Positions 24,099-31,311 of a stretch of DNA of 64,000 nucleotides are shown piece after piece. The notes below the pieces were generated by a model. That model worked only from the letters and a program-made list of their open reading frames with translations, ran no database searches and was not told the origin of the DNA. Origin of the DNA: an uncultured Coriobacteriaceae bacterium. Lineage in GTDB: Bacteria > Actinomycetota > Coriobacteriia > Coriobacteriales > Coriobacteriaceae. The stretch is from positions 1 through 64,000 of the forward strand of contig CASFXG010000023.1 of NCBI GenBank assembly GCA_949298635.1. The letters run 5' to 3'. Every line of letters begins with the position of its first letter. The stretch's first letter is position 1. A program made the position numbers and the translations under genes.

Positions 24099-26837
24099 AT
24101 GACTGAAGAACGAACGATGCGGGCCGCGGAAGCGGGCAGCCATAAGCTCGGCGCCACGGACACGGATGTCGTCTACCAGAGCTACTCCGAAATTGAGCTC
24201 CCCGAGCGCCTGCACGAGAGCCTGGCGCTCTTCTTGCGCCTCGAGCGCTCGGTTCTACGCGATTACGACCCGCGCATCTGCGATCTGTTCGATAAGCTGC
24301 TGAACAGCGTGATCCGGGCGAACGAGGGCGACCCCGGCGGCGCTGCCGCGGGCGAGGAGACGGACGGGCAGGGCGTGCCCTTGGCGAATACCCCGAGTGC
24401 GCAGGCGTTCCGCGACGCCGTCGCCCTCATCGACGACCTTTCGATTGACGACGCGCAGGTCGTGGTGCGGGCGTTCACGTCGTTTTTCCATCTGGCGAAC
24501 CTTTCGGAGGAGAATTACCGCGTTGAGACCCTGCTCGAGCGCGAGCGCAAGGTTTCAATTGACGCCATTGTTGACCCCACAAACGAACTCACGGTCGCCT
24601 ACGACCAGCTCACGCGCGAGATCGGGGGAGGACCGGCGACCCAGCTGCTCGGCAAGCTCGAGTTCCACCCCGTGTTCACTGCGCACCCCACCGAGGCGCG
24701 CCGTCGCGCGGTCGAGGGCAAGATCCGTCGTATCGCACAGCTGCTCGCGGAGCATCCGAACCTCGGCGGCTCGGCGCTCGTGGAAAACGAACGGCATCTG
24801 CTGCAAGAGATCGACGCGCTTGTGCGCACGAGCCCCACGGCGGCTCAGAAGCCCACGCCCATCGAGGAAGCCGACACCATCATCGACATCTTCGACAACT
24901 GCCTCTTCGATACCATTCCCGAGGTGTATCGCCGGTTCGACGACTGGGTGCTTGGCGAGTACGCGGTTGGGTCGGATCGCGACGGCAACCCCAACGTCAC
25001 CGCGAAGGTGTCGCGCGAGGTTGCGGCGAAGTTTGCCACGCACATGGTGCAGGCGCTCGAGGAGAAGTGCCGCCGCGTGGGACGCAACCTCACGCTCGAG
25101 GCGGATCACACGAAGCCGTCCGACGAGCTGCTGAATCTCTGGAACCATCAGGTCGAGATGAGCGAGGTGCTCACGTCGCGGGCGAGCTCGATCTCTGCCC
25201 TCGAGCCGCATCGTGCCGTCATGCTCGTTATGGCGGACCGCCTGAACGCGACGGTGCGCCGGAACGCCGACACCATGTACCACACCGCCGACGAGCTTTT
25301 GGCCGACCTGCGCGTCGTACAGCGATCGCTTGCCGCGGCGGGCGCTCCGCGCGCGGCGTACGGACCTGTGCAGACGCTCATCTGGCAGGTCGAAACCTTC
25401 GGCTTCCATATGGTCGAGATGGAGTTCCGTCAGCACTCGGTCGTGCATGAGCGCGCGCTGGCCGATATCCGCGAACACGGCATTCACGGTGAGCTCGCGC
25501 CCATGACGCGCGAGGTGCTCGACACGTTCCGTGCCATCGGGTCGATCCAGAAGCGCTACGGGCAGAAGATGGCACATCGCTACATCATCTCGTTCACGAA
25601 GCGCGCGAGCCATGTGGCCGATGTCTACGAGCTCGCGAACCTCGCGTTCGCGCATGCGGAGGACGTACCGGCGCTCGACGTGATTCCGCTGTTCGAGCAG
25701 CTCGAGGACCTCGAGGGTTGCGTTGACATCCTGGACGAGATGCTCGAGCTCCCGGCCGTGCAGAAGCGCCTTGCGCAGACGAACCGCCGCATGGAGGTCA
25801 TGCTGGGCTATTCGGATTCCTCGAAGGACGCTGGCCCCACCACTGCCACGCTCGCGCTGCACGCTGCACAGGCGCGCATCGCGGCGTGGGCGGAGAAGCA
25901 CGATATCGACCTCGTGCTCATGCACGGGCGCGGCGGCGCGGTCGGGCGCGGCGGAGGGCCGGCGAACCGCGCGGTGCTCGCTCAGCCCAAGGGCTCGGTC
26001 AACTGCTTCTTCAAGGTCACAGAGCAGGGCGAGGTCATCTTCGCGCGCTACGGCAACCCGCTTCTCGCGCGGCGCCACATCGAGAGCGTCGCGGCGGCAA
26101 CGCTGCTCAACTCCGCGCCCTCGATCGAGCAGGCGAACACCGAGTCCACCGCCCGCTATGCCGATATGGCCGACCGCCTGAACCGTGCCTCGCACGAGCG
26201 CTATCTCGACCTGCTCAACATGGAGGGCTTCGCGCCGTGGTTCTCGACCGTGACACCGCTCACGGAAGTCGGCCTGCTGCCGATTGGCTCGCGTCCGGCC
26301 AAGCGCGGGCTGGGCGCGCAATCGCTCGACGATTTGCGCACCATTCCCTGGGTGTTCTCGTGGAGCCAGGCGCGCATCAACTTGGCTGCCTGGTACGGCC
26401 TGGGTACGGCCTGCGAAAAACTCGGCGATTTGGAGCTGCTGCAACGCGCGTATCGCGAGTGGCCGCTCTTCGCGACCTTCATCGACAACATCGAGATGTC
26501 CATTGCCAAGACCGATGGCCGCATCGCGAAGATGTACCTCGCGCTCGGCGACCGCGAGGACCTGGCGCGCAAGGTTTACGAGGAGATGCAGCTCACGCGT
26601 CGCTGGGCGCTCGCGATTACGGGCGCGGCATGGCCGCTCGAGCACCGGCATGTGCTGGGTCGGGCGGTGCGCGTGCGCAACCCCTATGTCGACGCGCTGT
26701 CGCTCGCGCAGGTGCGCGCGCTGCGCCTCGTGCGCGAACAGCAAGAAGAGCTCACGGAAGAACGGAAGGCCGAGCTTCTCGCGCTCATCCTGTCGACCGT
26801 GACCGGCGTCTCCGCGGGGCTTCAGAACACGGGGTAG
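24099..26837 (+). CDS. ppc: Phosphoenolpyruvate carboxylase
   Basis: Carboxylates PEP to oxaloacetate, the anaplerotic entry to aspartate and succinate formation. At 912 aa it is full length. Catalytic blocks are VFTAHPTEARRR (catalytic His), VMLGYSDSSKDAGP and the Gly-rich GRGGAVGRGGGP; the C-terminus ends GLQNTG. GAGGGG precedes the ATG at 24099. It follows hisS by 91 nt of repeats, so co-transcription is possible. Confidence 0.95.
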   Translation: MTEERTMRAAEAGSHKLGATDTDVVYQSYSEIELPERLHESLALFLRLERSVLRDYDPRICDLFDKLLNSVIRANEGDPGGAAAGEETDGQGVPLANTPSAQAFRDAVALIDDLSIDDAQVVVRAFTSFFHLANLSEENYRVETLLERERKVSIDAIVDPTNELTVAYDQLTREIGGGPATQLLGKLEFHPVFTAHPTEARRRAVEGKIRRIAQLLAEHPNLGGSALVENERHLLQEIDALVRTSPTAAQKPTPIEEADTIIDIFDNCLFDTIPEVYRRFDDWVLGEYAVGSDRDGNPNVTAKVSREVAAKFATHMVQALEEKCRRVGRNLTLEADHTKPSDELLNLWNHQVEMSEVLTSRASSISALEPHRAVMLVMADRLNATVRRNADTMYHTADELLADLRVVQRSLAAAGAPRAAYGPVQTLIWQVETFGFHMVEMEFRQHSVVHERALADIREHGIHGELAPMTREVLDTFRAIGSIQKRYGQKMAHRYIISFTKRASHVADVYELANLAFAHAEDVPALDVIPLFEQLEDLEGCVDILDEMLELPAVQKRLAQTNRRMEVMLGYSDSSKDAGPTTATLALHAAQARIAAWAEKHDIDLVLMHGRGGAVGRGGGPANRAVLAQPKGSVNCFFKVTEQGEVIFARYGNPLLARRHIESVAAATLLNSAPSIEQANTESTARYADMADRLNRASHERYLDLLNMEGFAPWFSTVTPLTEVGLLPIGSRPAKRGLGAQSLDDLRTIPWVFSWSQARINLAAWYGLGTACEKLGDLELLQRAYREWPLFATFIDNIEMSIAKTDGRIAKMYLALGDREDLARKVYEEMQLTRRWALAITGAAWPLEHRHVLGRAVRVRNPYVDALSLAQVRALRLVREQQEELTEERKAELLALILSTVTGVSAGLQNTG

Positions 26838-26935
26838 TGGCGATCCACTCGAGGGCGGTGCGCGGTTACGATAACGCCGCTGTCCCGCGGCTATGTTGAC
26901 CGGCTGTAATATTTCCGCCGAGGCTCTTTATCCAA

Positions 26936-26994
26936 AATCTTCGAAGAATCTGTTCATTATTCTTCGTCAAAATGAACTAATCCTTCGAAGATTT
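26936..26994. repeat. CTTCGAAG palindromes at the 3' end of the AbiEi-like gene
   Basis: AATCTTCGAAGAAT (26936-26949) and CCTTCGAAGATTT (26982-26994) are palindromic sites that also pair with each other, with GTTCA/TGAAC inside, as a larger hairpin overlapping the gene's stop region. A very similar site, AATCTTCGAAAGATT, lies in the promoter region at 28057-28071, so the gene is bracketed by the same motif. Confidence 0.65.
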
Positions 26995-28039
26995 CTGGTT
27001 TCAGGTGAACATGGGTGTAGCGAAGCGAGCTTGCAGGGCTTTGGGTAGCGAGCTTGCGAATGGCCTCGACAACCTCGGAGCTTCGCGGGATGCCATAGCA
27101 CATGAGCTTGTCAACGAACGTTTCAATATGCTGCGTGTCGTCATACGATATGCGTAAGACAGGAAAGCCGTATAGGGTGAGCTCGGCCTCGCGATGCTGC
27201 TCGTCGGCAAGCGTGCTCACTGCTGAGCGTCCTGAACGCTCGGCGTCTTCGTGATACTTCCGCATACCATCCGCTTCACCGATGACATGCGAACCATCTG
27301 GCATATCCCAGAGGAAGTCGACGCGATAAACACGCGACGGATCAAGGGGGCGGGGCAGCTCGACTTGGAGTCGAGGTAGCGAGAAGCCCTGCGTGATCAT
27401 AAGGGCGCGAGCGTACGATTCGAGCCAGCTCTCGCTTTTCGCATCGGCATATCCCATGATGCCGATTGCGCGCTGTACGCCCGTGCAGCCCCTACCGATT
27501 TTCCTAAAACGCTGCTGCAGCTGGGTGAGGGAAAGGTCGCTGAGCGCGGCGGCGCGGTCGGCGATGGGCAGGCCGTGGTCGAACGGTCTCTTCCTCAGGC
27601 AGTCGAAAGCTGTGCGGACGAGCGAGGTGACAAGGATGCCGTCAATAACAACGACGTCATCATTCGAAATGCAGTGGCGAACGATGTCGCCTCTTGAACT
27701 TCGGCGATCGCGCGGTGTCGTTGCAATGTGCGTTCGGCTGAGCGATGCATAGGACATAGGGAGCCCCCATAGCAGGGCGGCGGATTCGTGGCAGAAGACC
27801 CAGCCAGGGTGAAGAGCTTGCAGCGCTTTGATGATGTGGAGCGCCCGGGTATCGGGTTTGAGTCCAAGCCAGTGGTTTTTCCGAGCGAATAGCCCTTCTG
27901 TCGGACGGACAATGGATCCTAGGCGAGCGCGTCGGTTGAGCATGCCGCGCACGCGAGCGTCTGTCGAATAGGCGCATCTGCCTTGGTGCTCGGCTTCTTC
28001 GAATAGTGCATCAAGCATGCGATCGTTCGCTGCACTCAT
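26957..28039 (-). CDS. AbiEi-like protein with C-terminal nuclease-fold domain
   Basis: 360 aa. The N-terminal part (about residues 1-90) resembles the AbiEi antitoxin winged helix: RGMLNRRARLGSIVRPTEGLFARK. The middle has VTSLVRTAFDCLRKRPF, seen in AbiEi-like proteins. The C-terminal RVDFLWDMPDGSHVIGEADG resembles the DUF559/Vsr-type endonuclease core (D...E.DG). The ATG at 28039 has GGAG 5 nt upstream; a GTG lies at 28045. No AbiEii nucleotidyltransferase toxin is adjacent, so it is solitary. A self-regulating DNA-binding protein is likely; nuclease activity is inference. Confidence 0.7.
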   Translation of the reverse strand: MSAANDRMLDALFEEAEHQGRCAYSTDARVRGMLNRRARLGSIVRPTEGLFARKNHWLGLKPDTRALHIIKALQALHPGWVFCHESAALLWGLPMSYASLSRTHIATTPRDRRSSRGDIVRHCISNDDVVVIDGILVTSLVRTAFDCLRKRPFDHGLPIADRAAALSDLSLTQLQQRFRKIGRGCTGVQRAIGIMGYADAKSESWLESYARALMITQGFSLPRLQVELPRPLDPSRVYRVDFLWDMPDGSHVIGEADGMRKYHEDAERSGRSAVSTLADEQHREAELTLYGFPVLRISYDDTQHIETFVDKLMCYGIPRSSEVVEAIRKLATQSPASSLRYTHVHLKPEIFEGLVHFDEE

Positions 28040-28056
28040 AAGCACTCCATTTCAAA

Positions 28057-28071
28057 AATCTTCGAAAGATT
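28057..28071. promoter_or_regulatory. Probable autoregulatory operator of the AbiEi-like gene
   Basis: AATCTT-CGA-AAGATT, a 6-bp-arm palindrome 18 nt upstream of the start codon. The same core recurs at the gene's 3' end. AbiEi antitoxins repress their own promoters by binding inverted repeats, so an operator role is plausible. Confidence 0.5.
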
Positions 28072-28255
28072 AACGCAAATTATAAGAAGAAAATGCGCAG
28101 ATATTTCGATGATTTCTATGAGTGGAACCGATTCGTATAGTCGAGGACAAGTGAGTGGGAGCGAAAAAGTAAGGGCGCTAAACGTTGGCGGTTGAAGGCG
28201 GTGGCGCTACGCGCCGGCATGCTGCAATCGGTTGCGAAAAGTCTGCGAAATCTCG

Positions 28256-28283
28256 TTGACCAGGCAGCTCAGTGCGGTATACT
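28256..28283 (+). promoter_or_regulatory. Promoter of rplM-rpsI
   Basis: TTGACC (28256-28261), a 16-nt spacer, then TATACT (28278-28283). Both hexamers match the sigma-70 consensus at five of six positions, giving a leader of roughly 57 nt to the rplM start. Confidence 0.75.
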
Positions 28284-28347
28284 TCTACGGTCATTTGCAG
28301 AGCCCCGTGAATCTCTGTTACGACACGTTTTATTGGAGGAGTCCGAA

Positions 28348-28791
28348 GTGATTTCAAAGTCGACTCACTACGCGAAGCAGGGTGAGGTTGCCCGTAACTG
28401 GGTCCTCATCGATGCCGAGGGCAAGGTGCTGGGCCGTCTGGCCACGCAGATCGCCATGATCCTGCGCGGCAAGAACAAGCCTCAGTTCACGCCCAATTCC
28501 GACTGCGGCGACTTCGTGATCGTCATCAACGCCGATAAGGTCCAGCTTACCGGCAACAAGGCCGATCACAAGACCTACTATCGCCACAGCGGGTACAACG
28601 GCGGCCTCAAGGCTGAGAGCTTCCGCACCGCCATGGAGCGTCACCCCGAGGAGGTCATCCGCCGTGCCGTTCGCGGTATGCTGCCGAAGACCACGCTCGG
28701 TCGCGCCCAGCTCGGCAAGCTCAAGATCTACGCTGGCTCCGAGCATCCGCATGCTGCGCAGAACCCTACGAAGATCGAGCTGGAGGCATAA
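28348..28791 (+). CDS. rplM: Ribosomal protein L13
   Basis: 147-aa large-subunit protein. The sequence [21 protein letters not shown] then [23 protein letters not shown] is typical L13, as are [15 protein letters not shown] and the C-terminal [13 protein letters not shown]. It starts at GTG (28348) behind TTGGAGGAG. Paired with rpsI 3 nt downstream, the standard L13-S9 operon. Confidence 0.97.
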   Translation: MISKSTHYAKQGEVARNWVLIDAEGKVLGRLATQIAMILRGKNKPQFTPNSDCGDFVIVINADKVQLTGNKADHKTYYRHSGYNGGLKAESFRTAMERHPEEVIRRAVRGMLPKTTLGRAQLGKLKIYAGSEHPHAAQNPTKIELEA

Positions 28792-28794
28792 GCT

Positions 28795-29190
<396 letters not shown>

Positions 29191-29216
29191 TCGCTTCTGC
29201 TCGAAGTGCTTCTTTG

Positions 29217-29247
29217 GAGCCCGCCTCTTTTGGCGGGCTCTTTTTTT
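29217..29247 (+). terminator. Intrinsic terminator of rplM-rpsI
   Basis: GAGCCCGCC (29217-29225) pairs with GGCGGGCTC (29232-29240) around a 6-nt loop, followed by seven T residues. This is the clearest terminator in the window. Confidence 0.95.
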
Positions 29248-29388
29248 GCGCGGCGGGAGCGTCGGCAGGTTGTTCAGGGAGGCTGCTCATGCCGGGGCAG
29301 GGCTTTCAACACATCCCAAGGTACTGTGGCGTTCGTTGGAGGCACAGGTGGTGCGTCCCTGCATCAACGATTCTTCTTCGTGCCTTGC

Positions 29389-29425
29389 TATACCCGTTTG
29401 GGTATATTTGGGTGTACGATATACC
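29389..29425. promoter_or_regulatory. Tandem palindromes upstream of PTS glucose IIA
   Basis: TATACCCGTTTGGGTATA (29389-29406) is a perfect 7-bp-arm palindrome. It is followed by GGTGTACGATATACC (29411-29425), an imperfect one offset by about two helical turns. They lie about 80 nt before the IIA start, so a regulator binding site is plausible; the regulator is not identifiable. Confidence 0.45.
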
Positions 29426-29487
29426 ATGCGGCGCGGCGGGCGCCGCTGTTTTGCTTTAGTCGAGGAACTCTGGCTATAAAGGAAGAC

Positions 29488-29982
29488 ATGTTCAAGTCTG
29501 TTCTGAAAACGTTGGGCATCCACGGGCACAGCAGCGTGCTGCTCTCGCCCCTCGCCGGAAAGGTCATCCCTCTCTCCGACGTGCAGGATCCCATGTTCTC
29601 GTCGGGCTCGCTCGGCGAAGGCGTCGCGATCGAGCCCACGGGAGGCAAGGTCGTCGCACCCTCGGATTCGAAGGTGAAGGCGATCTTCCCCAGCGGGCAC
29701 GCCGTCGCGCTCCATACGAACGAAGGGCTCGACGTGCTCGTGCATATCGGGCTCGATACCGAGAAGCTCGAGGGCAGGCATTTCACGGTTCATGCCGCGG
29801 TGGGCGATTCGGTGAAGCGCGGAGACGTGCTCATCGAGTTCGACCGCGATGCGATTAAGCGCGAGGGCTACGACCTCACCGCGCCGATTCTCATCTGCAA
29901 TTCCGCTGAATATTCGAGTATCAAGGGCGAGGTGGGCGACACCGTGGGCGAGCTGGAGAAGCTCCTCACCGCCCGCGAATAG
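29488..29982 (+). CDS. PTS glucose-family component IIA
   Basis: 164-aa cytoplasmic phosphocarrier of the Crr type. It has SPLAGKVIPLSDVQDPMFSSG, His71 (PSGHAVAL) and the phosphorylated His86 in VLVHIGLDT. The ATG at 29488 has AAGGAAG upstream. It is a free-standing IIA with no IIBC nearby, so it may serve several IICB permeases or a GlcNAc permease; nagB immediately follows. Confidence 0.92.
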   Translation: MFKSVLKTLGIHGHSSVLLSPLAGKVIPLSDVQDPMFSSGSLGEGVAIEPTGGKVVAPSDSKVKAIFPSGHAVALHTNEGLDVLVHIGLDTEKLEGRHFTVHAAVGDSVKRGDVLIEFDRDAIKREGYDLTAPILICNSAEYSSIKGEVGDTVGELEKLLTARE

Positions 29983-30045
29983 CGCTACTATGGTTAGCAT
30001 GCGGGCTGTTCGGGGCTCGCGAGTTCTTTGTTGGAAGGGGTTCTC

Positions 30046-30777
30046 ATGTTCAAGATCGTCAAGGCGCGCGATTACGACGATATGAGCCGCAAGGCGGCCA
30101 ACATCATCTCGGCGCAGGTTATCTTGAAGCCCGATTGCGTGCTCGGTCTTGCTACGGGCAGCACGCCGATCGGGGCATATCATCAGCTCATCGAGTGGTA
30201 TAAGAAGGGCGATGTGGACTTCTCCCAGGTGAGCACCTACAACCTCGACGAGTATCGCGGTCTCACGCATGACGATCCGCAGAGCTATCACTACTTCATG
30301 CGTGACAACTTCTTCGATCACATCAACATCGACCTTGCGAACACGCATGTGCCCGACGGCTCCAACCCCGATGCGGACGCCGCGTGCTCCGAGTACGACA
30401 AGATGGTTGCCGAGGCGGGCTATCCCGACCTGCAGCTTTTGGGTATCGGCAACAACGGCCACATCGGCTTCAACGAGCCCGACGACCACTTCTCGAAGGG
30501 TACGCACTGCGTCGACCTCACCGAGTCCACGATCAAGGCGAACAGCCGCCTGTTCGAGCGCGAGGAGGACGTCCCGCGCCAGGCGTACACCATGGGCGTG
30601 CAGACCATCATGTACGCGCGCATGATCCTCGTGGTGGCCAACGGCGCCGCCAAGGCTCAGGCCGTCCACGATATGTGCTTCGGTCCTGTAACCCCGAGCT
30701 GCCCGGCGTCGATTCTGCAGCTGCATCCGAACGTCGTCGTGGTGGCCGACAGCGAGGCGCTCGCGCTGTGCGAGTAG
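30046..30777 (+). CDS. nagB: Glucosamine-6-phosphate deaminase
   Basis: 243-aa enzyme converting glucosamine-6-phosphate to fructose-6-phosphate and ammonia. Phosphate loop LGLATGSTPIG, catalytic Asp68 in YNLDEYRGL and GIGNNGHIGFNEP with His139 and Glu144. E. coli has Asp at the place of Asn137, but Asn is usual in Gram-positive NagB. GGAAGGGG precedes the ATG at 30046. With the upstream IIA it suggests GlcNAc use in parallel with the GalN route at 11564. Confidence 0.95.
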   Translation: MFKIVKARDYDDMSRKAANIISAQVILKPDCVLGLATGSTPIGAYHQLIEWYKKGDVDFSQVSTYNLDEYRGLTHDDPQSYHYFMRDNFFDHINIDLANTHVPDGSNPDADAACSEYDKMVAEAGYPDLQLLGIGNNGHIGFNEPDDHFSKGTHCVDLTESTIKANSRLFEREEDVPRQAYTMGVQTIMYARMILVVANGAAKAQAVHDMCFGPVTPSCPASILQLHPNVVVVADSEALALCE

Positions 30778-30873
30778 GCGGTAGGGATACGAGGCCGGGC
30801 TTCGTATCCTAGAAGGCGTGCCCGCGATGTCGATAGGGTGTCGCTCGGCATGCACCATCTAAATAAATGGTCC

Positions 30874-30907
30874 AAGGCGGATTCCGCGATGGCGGGATCC
30901 GCCTTTT
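30874..30907 (+). terminator. Intrinsic terminator of nagB
   Basis: AAGGCGGATTCCGC (30874-30887) pairs with GCGGGATCCGCCTT with one mismatch around GATG and ends in a short T-run. Confidence 0.85.
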
Positions 30908-30964
30908 GCTTGCACGTATCGCGCGTGCTCGTGTTTTCCACGGCGGCTGCTCTGAGCTGGCATT

Positions 30965-30983
30965 AATCTTGCTAAATTCTTGC
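30965..30983 (+). promoter_or_regulatory. SARP-type direct repeat pair 1
   Basis: TCTTGC at 30967-30972 and 30978-30983, in contexts AATCTTGC and AATTCTTGC, is spaced exactly 11 bp, so both copies lie on one face of the helix. The same octamer is repeated with the same spacing at 31197-31215. SARP/BTAD activators bind 11-bp-spaced direct repeats next to -35 regions. Confidence 0.5.
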
Positions 30984-30998
30984 ATAGGGAGTTAAGGA

Positions 30999-31067
30999 AT
31001 GAAAAGGTACCCCCTATCATACGATTGGGGAAGGGGATGGATTGAAGCTGCGAACGGAAGGGGGTAA
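30999..31067 (+). CDS. Possible 22-residue small ORF
   Basis: ATG at 30999 with GGGAG 7 nt upstream and a TAA at 31065. The peptide is basic and aromatic (starts MKRYPLSYDWGRGWIEAA). It sits 16 nt after a SARP-type repeat pair. Only the ribosome-binding site and position support it; it may be chance or a leader peptide. Confidence 0.25.
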   Translation: MKRYPLSYDWGRGWIEAANGRG

Positions 31068-31196
31068 TCTGCGAGCGGCTCCTGCCTTAAGAATCGGCGG
31101 GGCGCATGTGGGGCTCAAGATATGCCGACGTGATGCGGCATCCGTGTATACCAGCAGGTTGGTTCATGCTTGCTGGAAGTTTTCAACATGGGCGCG

Positions 31197-31215
31197 AATC
31201 TTGCCATAATCTTGC
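31197..31215 (+). promoter_or_regulatory. SARP-type direct repeat pair 2
   Basis: AATCTTGC occurs exactly at 31197-31204 and 31208-31215, 11 bp apart, about 97 nt upstream of the BTAD regulator start. The following AT-rich stretch could hold its -10. Autoregulation by the downstream protein is the simplest reading. Confidence 0.55.
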
Positions 31216-31311
31216 ACAAAGCAAATCAATTTTGAATATCGCAGGCGATTGACACGTCGACGCCGTCGTCTTCCCCGTATCGTTCGGATAGGGTTGAATG
31301 CGAGGGAAGCA

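Larger units (their letters stand above)
28040..28347. other. Divergent control region between the AbiEi-like gene and rplM
   Basis: 308 bp. The left part is AT-rich and carries the palindrome at 28057-28071 plus a related ATTTCGATGATTTC near 28100. The right part carries the strong rplM promoter. An in-frame start at 28192 would extend L13 by 52 residues through the promoter and is rejected. Confidence 0.65.
30778..31311. other. 534-bp regulatory intergenic region
   Basis: It holds the nagB terminator (30874-30907), a pair of 11-bp-spaced direct repeats (30965-30983), a possible 22-codon ORF (30999-31067), a second repeat pair (31197-31215) and an AT-rich run before the large regulator gene. 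GC content falls near the repeats. No further gene is supported. Confidence 0.6.

Noticed and set aside
29289-29459. 56-codon ORF with GGGAGG upstream, between rpsI and PTS IIA
   Set aside because: It runs through the TATACC palindromes and probable promoter of the IIA gene and shows no protein-like pattern beyond the ribosome-binding site.
30454-30456. Asn at the position of E. coli NagB Asp141 as a damaged active site
   Set aside because: Gram-positive NagB proteins commonly have Asn there; His139 and Glu144 are intact.
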